Source: Dimorphilus gyrociliatus | Lineage: Eukaryota > Annelida > Polychaeta > Dinophilidae | Direction of reading: 5' to 3' | NCBI GenBank assembly: GCA_904063045.1 | Contig: CAJFCJ010000009.1 | Location: 2,046,968-2,110,967 of the forward strand | Length of the DNA: 64,000 bases | Shown here: positions 14,101 to 24,242 of the stretch, piece by piece | Layout of the letters: the number at the start of each line of letters is the position of its first letter | Position numbering within the stretch: position 1 is the stretch's first letter | Position numbers and translations under genes: made by a program | Notes under the pieces: model-generated | What the model was told of the DNA's origin: nothing | The model's input: the letters and a program-made list of their open reading frames with translations, nothing else | Database searches by the model: none

Positions 14101-17036
14101 ATCGTGTAGACCCATCCAATAAGTTCCACTGGAAAGTTTCAACAACTTAGTAAGTTGATTAAACATATTTGATGTACTTGGAACAACCAAGTATCCTCGT
14201 CCATTTTTCCAGCATGCCGATTTTGCACTGTACCAATCTAAGGAGGTGCTAAAATATTTAACACAGCGTTTTGTACCAGGAATTTTAATTGATCCAGTTG
14301 GACAGTGTTTATACTCATCCGATTGGCCTTGGACAGCTATTTAACGAACAATTATGATATACAAAGTAAAATTATACAATATGACTTACATTTAAAGCAC
14401 TTAATTGATCCAGTTGCAGAATAACAACATCCCAAATTAATACAATGTGCCTGAGAAATTCCACTATAACCACAAAGAACTCTACTAGCTACAGCAGCAT
14501 CACAATTCCTTGAGGATTGTTTCTTACAAACGAATCTGTAAGATTTTGAACAATACATATCTTTCCATTTTTTGTCGCCAATTCTAACGCAAGGACCGCT
14601 GCCGTCTGGTTCAGAAGATTTCCAAGCTTTATATTGAGCTTCTTTACCATTCATCCAGAAATATTTACCACTCTTTTTTTGTAAACCAATCCAATAGTCT
14701 TCGCTTGTTTTCAAGTGTTTCACAACGAAATTCATTTCAGCTTCACTGTAAATATCAGCCAAGTTGGCATCGTATGCTTGGCAAGTACTACTAGCTCTGG
14801 TTTGAGTCTTTTTCTGATTTCCAAAATAATAGCAATGGCCTTCATATGGTATCCAATATTTATCGCATCTTGTTGGTTCTGGTTCGTTCGTTGGTGGAGT
14901 TGTTACATCGCCTAATCTCTTTTTATTTTCGCCATAAATCATATCGTTGTGAGAGTTGAATTGTACTCCTGGTGACCTTTTCGAAATTTTTGACAAATAA
15001 CATTTAAGTCTGTTGTGATCGTAATCGAAGCTTTTACAATCTCTGTTTTCTTCACATTTCGCAAGACAATCGAAATAGGTGTAGAGATTTGAGTAATCCT
15101 TAAAATTATTGTCTTTAAGATATCTGTTGTTAAAAATGTGATAATCCGGATTGTCTTTATCCATTCTTGCCTTATTCACGCCGTGCACATAGCTTGAGCT
15201 TGATGACATTTTATGAGGTAGAGTTTTCTTACTATTCCTTGAGAGTGAACATCTCCTGTTTGACTTTCTGTAATCAAATGATTTGCATGAGGACCATTTA
15301 TCACATTTATCCATACAGGCTTCTTGCGATGAAACATAGTAAGAGTAGTCATCTTTATCGCTCAAGTAGCCAGGAGATAAATCATAATTCGAAGATGGAC
15401 TTGTTGGTTGACCTTGAGGTTTTGTACTTCCAGACCAGAATTGGCAGATATATCTTTTTTTCTCAGAGCACGAGGAATCTTGAAGGACCTTAGATCCACC
15501 ATGGTACCAGGCGCAATTTTCTCTTGTATTCCCGTTTGGTTCACCGCTTTTCCATTTTAAATTTTTAGCGTCATAATTGATTTGTTTTTTATCCCATGTA
15601 AAGGACCATTTTCCTTCAGATTGTTCATCATTAGCGTTAATCCAATATACTGATGTAAAGCTAGATAATAAAAAGATTAATATATAAAAGAAGAGGTAAC
15701 ATATCTATGTAAAAAATGAAATTATTTCATCATTTACTTACTATCCTGGATAGTTTCTGAAAGTTTCATAAGCAGCATCATCCAAAATTGCCAATGTTCC
15801 TTTCTTGTGGTCACACTCCTTAATAGCATCGCTATATTTTTTTGTACTTGTATACATAAGATAGCATCTATCATTTCTGGCATCGGGAATTGCTCCTTTT
15901 GGACAATGGTCATCTAAATTAAAATTCGTTTAGTATAAATATGAAAAAACTACTAGAAAACTTACACTTCCTAAGTTTGTTAATATAATGAGACACTCCA
16001 CTATAGGTCTTCATCAAACTTGGATCAGTATAGGCTGATTTTGTCAGCAGTTTGCATCTAATTTAAATAAATAAGTGAAAAAATCACTAAAATGGTAAAG
16101 AAGATAATTTATTACAAACGTTCTAGTTGAAGGTTGATAGTTAAAGGATTTACAAGTAGAAGAAATAAGGCATTTCATAGCACAATCAGACAAACTAGTC
16201 TTCTGTGTTTGAGTGACAACGTACAAAGCCTTGTTTGTTATTACATCAAAAGATTTTTGAAAATCTAATATGAATTGAATTTGAATATATTAAAATAAGG
16301 TTATTGATGATAATCCATTGACGTTACCGAATCCATAATCGTAAGAATTTAGTCTATATTCGCACAGGAAGTATTTTTTACTTGAACAGCTTTGAGGGGA
16401 AAGTTTATGGTTGAAATTTCCCTCAGCAACGGCACATTGACCTAGGTTATAATTTCCTGGCTGATAGATGAAATGGGATTATTGATGGGAAAAATCTCAA
16501 AGAAATGAGTTCAAATAGCACCTTAGTCTTCCATAGATTTGAATCAGATGTCTTGTATTCCAAATCTCCTGCTGTCCATCTCCAATCACCTTTCAATGAT
16601 AAATCTCTATAACCTACCCAATAGTAGTACATACCTTTACTATTTAAATGGAGAAAGATTATCCGTTTAGATAGGATGAACAATAAATAATTAATCATAT
16701 TTAAAACTTAACGATTTATATTGAGAGTTCAAATATTTGATTGTGGATGAACTGTGGACATTGGCTAAGAATCCATTGTATTTCTTACACTCTTTTACCG
16801 CATCGTCGTAGGATTTTGAAGATTTATAAAATTTATAGCATCTCTTTGCACTCGAATCATAAAAAGAGTTGCTAGGACATTTTGAAAGTTTTTCTGTATG
16901 AGATTAATATTTACAATATACGAATATCTAATAAATCATATTTGTTTGGAGTATATTTACTGAAAGAGTAAGTCTTTAATTCAACAGCAACAAAGAGTTG
17001 CAGGAGAGCAAACGCCAGAAAAATTCTCGAACGCAT
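2978..17036 (-). CDS. Giant secreted VWD / C-type lectin / EGF / trefoil mosaic protein
   Basis: A single multi-exon gene, by my reading. It starts at ATG 17036 with a signal peptide (MRSRIFLAFALLQLFVAVE) and runs about 14 kb through several dozen exons split by 50-80 bp introns. Module order: CTLD1, PAN-like, CTLD2, two PAN-like, CTLD3, trefoil, CTLD4, CTLD5, EGF, VWD-C8-TIL, EGF block, VWD-C8-TIL, EGF block, VWD-C8-TIL, EGF block, then four Thr-rich CTLD/EGF modules. I estimate roughly 3,500 residues. The VWD-C8-TIL core is the arrangement known from zonadhesin, FCGBP, gel-forming mucins and animal adhesive proteins, so an extracellular matrix, mucus or adhesive role is inferred. No internal signal peptide or promoter argues for splitting it, but transcript data could. 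The last exon (2978-3027, ending ENILC) is tentative; an alternative read-through from 3375 to 3106 exists. Confidence 0.72.
3290..6480 (-). other. Domain block: four CTLD + Thr-rich linker + EGF modules
   Basis: Four similar modules occur near 5730-6480, 4900-5690, 4100-4790 and 3290-4070. Each has a CTLD-like part (motifs FIGLTLDG, YIGINKING, YIGLEKDAN, FIGLQRR and closings such as YLCEYEG or YICERDP), a Cys-rich bridge (xCxPGYELVxGxCVDINEC) and a short Thr-rich linker. The first Cys pair of these CTLDs is replaced by a conserved ExxxxxxCISIExDC opening, shared by at least three copies. This indicates in-gene tandem duplication. Confidence 0.75.
6560..7440 (-). other. Domain block: EGF repeats after VWD3
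   Basis: At least four EGF repeats are seen: one starting DINECDDGSDKC, then DINECNENLHTC, DINECDTVDCG and DIDECSGTHDC, each with CxCxxGF/Y closing motifs. The block ends in a Thr/Pro linker (IPPTTTLPPTTTQAP). Confidence 0.85.
7540..8915 (-). other. Domain block: VWD3, C8-3 and TIL3
   Basis: VWD3 starts ASGDPHYKTFDGARLDF (about 8890) and has CGICGDFNGD near 8345, with a basic arginine-rich stretch (KPHGRRGKKR) near 8270. C8-3 is at 7840-8120 (CSIIKDSTGVFSQC, CVYDLCIVND) and TIL3 at about 7550-7785 (GCPPTCEHPNGDPNC). The intron between VWD3 and C8-3 contains a TA repeat. Confidence 0.85.
8125..8157. repeat. (TA)n microsatellite within an intron
   Basis: About 16 TA units lie in the intron between the VWD3 and C8-3 exons of the giant gene. 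Confidence 0.9.
8930..9660 (-). other. Domain block: EGF repeats between VWD2 and VWD3
   Basis: The DIDECANDD, DINECLSKPC and neighbouring repeats carry EGF closings CTCNAGYTGDG and CVCYPGF. They are split over short exons. Confidence 0.8.
9660..11047 (-). other. Domain block: VWD2, C8-2 and TIL2
   Basis: VWD2 starts GSGDPHYKTFDGAKIDF (about 11030) and has CGLCGNYNGN near 10450. C8-2 spans about 9930-10270 (KCGIIKNVQGPFKDC, CTYDLCLAK) and TIL2 about 9720-9880 (CPLTCANPDDNPDNC). Confidence 0.85.
11050..11640 (-). other. Domain block: EGF repeats between VWD1 and VWD2
   Basis: One VWC-like/EGF segment is followed by three calcium-binding-type EGF repeats beginning DINEC, DVDEC and DVNEC, with closing CICRKGF, CECNDGF and CRCRRGY patterns. 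Confidence 0.85.
11640..12897 (-). other. Domain block: VWD1, C8-1 and TIL1
   Basis: VWD1 starts ASGDPHYRTFDKAMIHF (12800-12890) and contains the closing CGLCGNWNGN motif. The C8 domain with eight cysteines follows at about 11914-12190 (FCGRLKNMEAFKACH, CKMDVCAAQG). A TIL-type Cys-rich segment is at 11670-11860 (ACPSTCQDPEAPKTC, CVCNPGFVQSG). The order VWD-C8-TIL is the standard unit of mucins, zonadhesin and FCGBP. Confidence 0.85.
13130..13765 (-). other. Domain block: CTLD5 with a Gly-Trp-rich insertion
   Basis: Opens with DCPTGWKTYGGKCYRV and has the AWIGLKKTG core. A tract of alternating Gly and Trp (WHGWGWGWGWGTSS) is inserted between the WIGL motif and the W-R-W-F-D-G strand. It closes with CGTRVRYVCEAR. 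Confidence 0.75.
13824..14340 (-). other. Domain block: CTLD4
   Basis: Opens with HCPTGSIKIPGTKRCVKYF and has YWMGLHDRYKEGRFEW in the core. It closes with CSDKRGFVCEYRGRND. No EPN/QPD motif is seen. Confidence 0.75.
14388..14880 (-). other. Domain block: CTLD3 and trefoil (P-type) domain
   Basis: CTLD3 runs from CDKYWIPYEGHCYYF through YWIGLQKKSGKYFWM, KSSEPDGSGPCV and YRFVCKK. It is followed directly by a six-Cys trefoil motif: RNCDAAVASRVLCGYSG, then SQAHCINLGCCYS, then IKCFK. The CINxGCCY signature is diagnostic of P-type trefoil domains, which are common in mucus proteins. Confidence 0.8.
14930..15412 (-). other. Domain block: two PAN/apple-like modules
   Basis: Two similar modules are encoded in tandem in one long exon: EACMDKCDKWSSCKSFDY followed by RRCSLS, then FDCLAKCEENRDCKSFDY followed by LKCYLS. 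Both keep the CxxxCxxxxxCxSFDY core, so they look like a local duplication. Confidence 0.65.
15413..15915 (-). other. Domain block: CTLD2
   Basis: Opens with CPKGAIPDARNDRCYLMY, has VYWINANDEQSEGKW in the core, LKWKSGEPNG (an EPN motif compatible with mannose-type Ca-dependent binding), and closes CSEKKRYICQFW. The EPN motif makes this the best candidate here for real carbohydrate binding. Confidence 0.75.
15960..16264 (-). other. Domain block: PAN/apple-like module 1
   Basis: The pattern SLSDCAMKCLISSTCKSFNYQP matches the PAN/apple core (CxxxCxxxxxCxxFxY), followed by a cysteine-containing second half across an intron. It lies between CTLD1 and CTLD2. Confidence 0.6.
16328..17036 (-). other. 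Domain block: signal peptide and CTLD1
   Basis: The first coding exon (16961-17036) encodes the signal peptide. The following exons give a C-type lectin-like domain: CPSNSFYDSSAKRCYKF opening, WVGYRDLSLKGDWRW as the WIGL-like core, and a closing CSSKKYFLCEYR. The Ca-binding EPN/QPD and WND motifs are not evident, so sugar binding is doubtful. Confidence 0.8.
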
Positions 17037-17055
17037 AGTTAAGCGTTCTTTCTAT

Positions 17056-17147
17056 CTGAATAAGGGTAATAATAATTTTTAACTAATTAATTAATTAATT
17101 GGTTAATTGATTAATTAATTAGCAAGTTAAGTAGACTATTTACTTAC
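17056..17147 (-). other. 5'UTR intron of the giant gene
   Basis: On the minus strand a GTAAGT donor (17142-17147) and a TTATTCAG acceptor (ending at 17056) flank an AT-rich stretch. Splicing leaves about 20 nt before the start codon at 17036. The intron contains an ATTA-rich repeat. Confidence 0.6.
17075..17121. repeat. ATTA-rich simple repeat
   Basis: Imperfect repeats of ATTA/ATTG in the presumed 5'UTR intron. Confidence 0.7.
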
Positions 17148-17264
17148 TTGAAGAAAGATGAGAATCAAACTATGAAAGACAATGCAGTAATGAATGTCTT
17201 TTTTGTATCAGCAAAATGATTGATATATATCGGCGCGTAAACACAGCTGGATTGACTGTAAATG

Positions 17265-17277
17265 CGAGCCTTTTATA
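17265..17277 (-). promoter_or_regulatory. TATA box of the giant gene
   Basis: The minus strand reads TATAAAAGGCTCG, a near-perfect TATA box. A transcription start about 30 bp downstream (near 17240-17245) would give a short first exon ending at the GTAAGT donor at 17147. TATA promoters are typical of highly expressed, cell-type-restricted genes. Confidence 0.65.
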
Positions 17278-18629
17278 CTTCGCGATAATAAAGTTCTACT
17301 CAAAGATATTTGACGTTTATTAGTTAATATATTTTTAGTACCTAGCATCTGCTAATAAAATCTGATTGACTTGTTCACCATATGCTTAAGGACTTATGAA
17401 GCACGTGTCACAAAGATGAATGGGCAGATGACAAATCAAAATAAAGTGTATACATCCTTTTTATCCATTTATCAATAGTCATCTATAAGAATGTGACGTT
17501 GTCATCAATCTATTTATACGCTAATATTTTTTTATCATTCCGAAACTGGAATAGTTTCTGTTTTTATTAATGAGTTTAATTCTTAGAAGAGCGCTATTAT
17601 AAATTACAAAGAAGTCGTAAAAAAGCTTTATTAATATGAATATATTAAAGATATAGGCAATAAAAAAAATTAAAATTAAAAGGATTAACTTCAATTCGAT
17701 AGATTCTTTTAATAAACTTCTTTTTTTTCTTTAGTTTAGAGGTCAAGACACTCTTGGTTAATTGACCAACATTCTATAATTTTCTTTTTATCCTTAATCT
17801 TTTCCTTTCTTTTCAAATCTTTTCTTTTTCCATTCCTACTTTTCTATTTTTTTTCTTTGTCTTTGTGATAAGAGAAAGAGACAGAGAGAGAGAGAGAGAT
17901 TAATGAATAATTAAACAATTAATTAGTTTGATAAAAAAAAAACTAGCCAATTATCTTTGTTTTTTAATAATTTATCTAATTGAAAAGTGGAATTTGTAAA
18001 TTATTATTGAATAATAATTCAAAGTAGTTGGATTTAACTTTTAACAGCTTAAATTAAGTGCTTTTTTTTGTCTGATATTTTGTACGATCTAACTTATATT
18101 TGACATTCATAAATTTTCATCATCATAAATATTGCCGTTGTAAATCACTTTAATGACATTCTAGTGACCTATGGTCAGTTAAATGACATCTACGTTTGAC
18201 TCTTAGACTAATTTTTGAAATATCTCTTATTATGTATTAAAAAAGTATATTGAACCAGATTTTTGCCTTTTGATGTTGAATAGTTTGTACCATATGTTTA
18301 CCTCTCCAAAGTCAATCAATCACGCTTGCGCTTTCTCTACGATTTCAATTTTAAAATAAGGGTTCAAAAATCTTAAATATTATTGTATTACGATTGATCA
18401 CCTTCCACCGAATCTGTATTGAAGTTTAAAAAAGGGGTACTACTAAATTTCGTCCATGTGGGAGATAGATAAAAAGAAAGAGACAAAAAAAAGAGACTGC
18501 CAGAAAATATTAAACGAGTAATAACTCTTTCCTGTTATTACTTTCGGTTTAAATTGAAATAATAACCAAGAGACAAGGACACGTGACATATGTCACTTTT
18601 TTCTATTAATAATAAATATAATGTAAATA
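17278..18629. other. Intergenic stretch
   Basis: No coding region is recognised. It contains AT-rich and polypyrimidine tracts, an AG repeat at 17879-17899, and a palindromic TGACC-TAT-GGTCA at 18165-18177. The distal promoter of the giant gene is expected at the left end. Confidence 0.5.
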
Positions 18630-19161
18630 TTATGGTTCCGAAGCTTCAACATCAGTCTCTTCTTTTGTACCATAATCTTTTTTCTTTTTCTCATCAAGTC
18701 CAGTTGTATCTTCAGATTTTTCCTCTTTGCCAATAATCCATTGCAACATTTTCCATGGTAGCTTAGCAATAAAGATAAGAAATTCTGTTATGAGCGTAAG
18801 GCAGGGGGCGCAACAAGGGCAACAGCACTTTACTGAAAAATATTTTTCAACATTTAATGATAAAATCAAAAAAATTCTATAGTTTTTTATGAAAACTGTA
18901 ACGTTGAAAGGTGTAACATACGTTTCATGATAGAATAATGTAAATATAGATAGGGATATACTTTTAAATAAATGAATGTATTACATCCTTTACCTTTGTA
19001 TTGTAATTATTGTATTGTTATATATTATCTTGATACTTACGCGGCGCAGTGACAATCCAAACGACAACGGCAGCAACAGCTAGTACTAGGAATACCGGTA
19101 TCAAAAGAATAACTGCTATACATTTAAGGAAGCAGAGCATGCATTTCGCACATCCTCCCAT
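18630..19161 (-). CDS. Small Cys-rich membrane protein with MGGC N-terminus, 107 aa
   Basis: Two exons (19041-19161 and 18630-18832) join at phase 1 through a 208-bp intron. The protein begins MGGCAKCMLCFLKC, which is a plausible N-myristoylation site (Gly2) next to palmitoylatable cysteines. A strongly hydrophobic segment of about 25 residues follows (residues 14-38). After the intron comes a CCCPCCAPC cluster, a second amphipathic/hydrophobic stretch, and a charged lysine/glutamate-rich tail ending ASEP. I do not recognise a family. A membrane-associated protein with the Cys clusters on the cytoplasmic face is inferred. Confidence 0.65.
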
Positions 19162-20096
19162 TTTTTCTTTATAGTTCTATTAATTTTTAATGATCTCCTT
19201 ATACATTTATTTCTTCAAAATTCTGTGTTTGTTATACAAAAGATGTACATACAGAATCCTCTTCCTGCAGTTTCTCTATTTTCTTTCTTTTCTATCTTTC
19301 TTCTTTCTTTTGTATATCTCTCTTCTACTGCAAAATTTTTATCCACTTCTTTCGTTTCAGTAAGCGTATATTATTTAAATATACACTCCTTTTACCTCTT
19401 GTGACTTTCACTTATTATACAAACCAAGCAAATGTTGAACGATTTATATTGAAGTACTTTCCATATTTGAAACTATTAAATTAAAGGCTTACATATAACA
19501 ACTAGGTTTACAAAAGCTTTATGCAGCATCTGTTACATGCTATTGTTCGCGTTTTATATAAAAAATTATGGTTTTATATAAGGTCTTATAAATATTATTA
19601 CTGGAGTTGAAATTGTTATTAACTATGTCAATTATTTCCTGTTTATTGATTAAAACTTTCAATGCCAGAAGCGAATTGGAAGAAAATCTATTTTTGCTGC
19701 ATATCTCTAAGACAGAGAGAATGATATTTATCAATGAATTATGATAATGAGGTATGAGTCTTAACTTCAATAAAATTTTGTCCTATCAAAGGTTTATTGA
19801 GAGGAGCGTTAAAGAGATTGAAATATTAAGGATTGCTGATAATCAGATTAAAAATATCATTTTTCTTTATTTTCTATAAAATTGAACTTCTTTTCTATAT
19901 TTCCAACTATATTATTTTGATATTTTATCAACTTTTTACTCTATATTTCACTTTATAAAGTGTAGTATCAGTAATAGAAAAAAGACTTTGAACTTTTTTA
20001 AATTTGCCGCGCAATTTACAAGTGCTTAGCAACGATCGCCGCCATTTTATAACAATAAAGACGATTTTGAATATTCTTGGAAATATTTTTTAGATA
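19162..20096. other. Intergenic stretch between divergent genes
   Basis: It holds the promoters of the MGGC gene (minus) and the CFAP119-like gene (plus). A YY1-like AAAATGGCGGC (minus strand) lies at about 20040-20050, close to the CFAP119 start. An open frame at 19540-19785 on the minus strand is discussed under rejected items. Confidence 0.5.
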
Positions 20097-21268
<1,172 letters not shown>

Positions 21269-21303
21269 ACAATAAAAATGTAGCCAGAAACAAAGAAATA
21301 AAT

Positions 21304-21826
21304 TATTTATAAAGGCCATTTTAGCCTGATTTTTTTTTATTATATACATTACATAGTATAAATTTATATATAAATACATTTGTAATTATTACTTTATATC
21401 TTTCTCATCGTTTTCTCTTCTTTAAATAGCAACAAAATGGCTTATAGAAAAGAAGAGTGGAAAACAGAAAGATAAGAAAAGAACTTCTTTCATTTTTTAA
21501 GACTATTTATTCATCTATAAATAGTATCTTTTCTATTGAATTTCCTCATATATATGTTAATTAGTCATTCAAAATTTTTGTAGAAACTCTATTATGCGAT
21601 TCTCTTAAATTAGTATAATAAGAAAAAGGAAAAGAAACCTAAAGTATATACTACACATACATAATCTAAAAGAACATTACTCTACGTTACGTTAAGCGAA
21701 AATTATACGTAACGTTCGAACTTTGAGAAAGAATAGATTATTTAGCAAGTTGCTTTTTGCTAAACACTTTCTTTAACATAAGAGATTATTACGTACTGTT
21801 TTGTTTGTTTGTTTTTTATTATAACT
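21304..21826. other. Intergenic stretch
   Basis: AT-rich; no gene seen. A short repeated TACGTTACGTTA/TACGTAACGTTC sequence at about 21684-21717 lies upstream of the Myb gene. It contains AACGTT/YAACG-like cores, so Myb autoregulation is conceivable. Confidence 0.4.
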
Positions 21827-22759
21827 ATGGCTAGACTCGGAAATATTAAAGGCCCTTGGACATCGGAGGAGGATAGTCAAGTTTCATTTCTTGTTCAACA
21901 ATATGGAACTAAAAGTTGGTCGTTGGTAGCTCAATACATTTCTGGAAGAACTGGGAAACAATGTAGAGAACGTTGGCATAATCACCTCGATCCTACAATT
22001 AAAAAAACGGCATGGACTTTTGAGGAAGACAAACGATTGTGCTTACTACATTCAAGGCTTGGTAATAAATGGGCAGAGATAGCTAAGAAGTTGCCTGGAA
22101 GGACCGACAACGCGATCAAGAACCACTGGAATTCAACAATGAAAAAAAAATTCGAAGCTCAAGAGGCCATAATAAGAAGTTTGACGCAGGTTCCGGAATC
22201 CATAAATGAGGACGAAATTGATTGGACTGGCCTACGCCCAGCTGTTGTATTACAAACCAAGCAAACCGTTATGGACGAGAAAAATCCAAAGAAAAATAAT
22301 GACGAAGCTGCGTGCTCCGTTCGCAGGGCTGATTGTAACAATTATCGTTTAAAACTTAAAGTTCCGGAAATAGTTAGACGTAATTGTTCGACAATACTGC
22401 TTCGAATGTCTTCTGATCTGTTCCCATCTATTGATTGGAACCTATCAACACCATTTTATCCAAAGCCCTCCGAAGAAGTCGATACCCAATCGAAAAGCGA
22501 CACCGAAACCCCCTCAGTAGAGAACCTAAGAAATTATATGCAGCAAAAGAGGGCCCGTTTAAGAAGGAAGCGAGTTTTATCATTATCAATTAACGACAAT
22601 TCGGAGAAGAAGCCAAAAAATGACCTAATACCAATTAGTACTGATGAATTAGATGCGCCTCTAGAATGGCCAGAAATTCCCTTACTCGACAACGATCTTT
22701 TATCAGCGTTTGATGAGACAGCCTTAGATACACTTGGCTTGTTAGGGGATAGTAGTTAA
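21827..22759 (+). CDS. R2R3 Myb transcription factor, 310 aa, single exon
   Basis: Two consecutive Myb repeats occupy about residues 6-108: R2 from [13 protein letters not shown] to [10 protein letters not shown]3 from [13 protein letters not shown] to [14 protein letters not shown]. All six spaced tryptophans are present, and the sequence is closest to animal c-Myb R2/R3. The R1 repeat is absent: the protein starts only five residues before R2 and no coding sequence for R1 is visible upstream. The rest is a linker with charged and Ser/Pro-rich stretches and an acidic end ([14 protein letters not shown]) that could act as an activation domain. ATG 21827 has a reasonable context (ACTATGG); the upstream in-frame codons do not include another ATG. 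There are no introns, unlike its neighbours. AATAAA is at 22927-22932. Confidence 0.9.
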   Translation: MARLGNIKGPWTSEEDSQVSFLVQQYGTKSWSLVAQYISGRTGKQCRERWHNHLDPTIKKTAWTFEEDKRLCLLHSRLGNKWAEIAKKLPGRTDNAIKNHWNSTMKKKFEAQEAIIRSLTQVPESINEDEIDWTGLRPAVVLQTKQTVMDEKNPKKNNDEAACSVRRADCNNYRLKLKVPEIVRRNCSTILLRMSSDLFPSIDWNLSTPFYPKPSEEVDTQSKSDTETPSVENLRNYMQQKRARLRRKRVLSLSINDNSEKKPKNDLIPISTDELDAPLEWPEIPLLDNDLLSAFDETALDTLGLLGDSS

Positions 22760-23384
22760 ACAAAGACGCTAAAAATAGCTTGAAAAAATTTTAATCTCAT
22801 TTTTCATAGTGTGATCTAGCTAAAATACCCTTAACAACGTAAGATCGCTACGAATGCTAAGTATTGGAAACGATAAATCAATAATTCCCTTTGCTAATTT
22901 TAACAAATTGAGTCTTACCATATATGAATAAAAATATAACTTTTGTGTAAATTTATCGAAAAAAATTCTTTTTTTTTATTCTATCTATTCTGAAAATCAG
23001 GCTCATAATCTGACCTAACCTTATCACATTAAGTTTAAATATTTTTATTCGTTTATATCTCAACATTCTCAAAGATAGTTTTTAATCTAAGAGCTATCTA
23101 TCTTTTTGATAAACATCAGTAGATCATCGATCATATTAAACGGCCGTTTTTATATATATATTTTTTAAGTAAACCTCTAAAAGCTTTTGGAATGGCACGA
23201 GACATTCAACACAGGAGAAAATATGCATGAAACAACATTCAACCTATTATAATGGTTTATTATTAGTACGCTCCAAAAAAAATAGTGAATATAATCTAAA
23301 ATATCAGATTATTAATTTACTTTTATTTTACTATTAAATATATTCGGCCTTTTCCAAATTTTATCTCCTACCATCCTCGGATTC
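22760..23384. other. Convergent 3' region of Myb and PITP genes
   Basis: 3'UTRs of two convergent genes, AT-rich. Nothing else is seen. Confidence 0.5.
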
Positions 23385-24242
23385 CTAGTCGCCTTCGGCA
23401 CAAGTCCCTCTTACACTACCATGTTTAATCTGATCATCTAGTTCTTTTTTAACTTTTTCCTCTAATTGACGGATGTCATCCATGGTTAAACCGTGCCATT
23501 TGTCCATCCAACAGAACACCTGACGATGGAAATTAGTAAAGATCCTCTCCTCCTGATTTTGGACCATCTTCTCAACACGTGTTTGTAAGCCAAACCACTT
23601 GAAATGTACTCTAACCAATTTGTATGCGCACATGACAGGCATGCCATGATTTTTCATAAGCCTCCACCATTCTGGTCCAACAAGAGGACCTCTCCCAGTT
23701 TTATCAGAGTGAAACTTAAGTGGATCTTCATGAGCTTTATAGTCACTCCTGTTAGGTAGTTGTTGCTGGTGTTTGGATATATCTATGTAGACAATTTGTC
23801 TCTTTGCTAGTTCTTCTTTCGTAAGACCATGAACATTATCTTGCATTCCTTGGTCGTTGTCAATATGCATAGAAGTGATGCTCAATTCAAAATTTTCCTT
23901 CATATAGCCCGGATTCGTCAGGACTGTCTTACAATAAGGATAAGCATTCCATGCCTTCTCAGTAACTTCTAATGAACCCTTAGGTGCAACCATTCTGAGA
24001 AATCTCGGTACTTTTTTCGAAATGTGATAGATTTTTTCAGTGTACTGCCCCTCCGTGAAATTTCCCGGCATTCCCGGAGGTTGAATACCTTTTTCCGATT
24101 TAAATGGTTCATTTATTAAAACTTCAATACCATCACCACCGCCAGTTTCATTTTTACTAGTTTCAGCGACAGAGAAAAGTTGACCAACTTGGTATTCCTC
24201 TGTTGTCATCGGCAGTAACACACGGAACTCATAGATAAGCAT
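23385..24242 (-). CDS. PITPNA: Class I phosphatidylinositol transfer protein (PITP alpha/beta type), 285 aa
   Basis: One continuous frame aligns by memory with vertebrate PITP alpha and beta over its whole length. Recognisable blocks are EYQVGQLFSVAETSKNETGGG, VPRFLRMVAPKGSLEV, KAWNAYPYCKTVLTN, DNVHGLTKEEL, KTGRGPLVGPEW, MCAYKLVRVHFKWFGLQ and ERIFTNFHRQVFCWMDKW. The fold binds one phosphatidylinositol or phosphatidylcholine molecule and exchanges it between membranes. Class I PITPs are about 270 residues, so this is full length. The start MLIYEFRVLLP fits the family N-terminus. The gene is intronless here, which is unusual for a compact multi-exon genome and could reflect a retrocopy or intron loss. 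Alpha versus beta cannot be assigned in invertebrates. Confidence 0.93.
   Translation of the reverse strand: MLIYEFRVLLPMTTEEYQVGQLFSVAETSKNETGGGDGIEVLINEPFKSEKGIQPPGMPGNFTEGQYTEKIYHISKKVPRFLRMVAPKGSLEVTEKAWNAYPYCKTVLTNPGYMKENFELSITSMHIDNDQGMQDNVHGLTKEELAKRQIVYIDISKHQQQLPNRSDYKAHEDPLKFHSDKTGRGPLVGPEWWRLMKNHGMPVMCAYKLVRVHFKWFGLQTRVEKMVQNQEERIFTNFHRQVFCWMDKWHGLTMDDIRQLEEKVKKELDDQIKHGSVRGTCAEGD

Noticed and set aside
18165-18177. TGACCTATGGTCA palindrome as a nuclear receptor element
   Set aside because: Everted half-sites rather than the usual inverted repeat; isolated and 1 kb from any start. Too weak.
19540-19785. Minus-strand open frame reading NSLINIILSVLEICSKN and LLALKVLINKQE, resembling an armadillo-like repeat end
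   Set aside because: It is preceded directly by stops and has no credible upstream exon or start codon; a GATAG acceptor-like site is weak evidence. It sits in the promoter region of CFAP119. Kept only as a possibility.
20030-20050. AAAATGGCGGC (YY1-like, minus strand) upstream of CFAP119
   Set aside because: A common promoter word; mentioned in the intergenic note but not scored as its own finding because it is short and its use cannot be judged from sequence.
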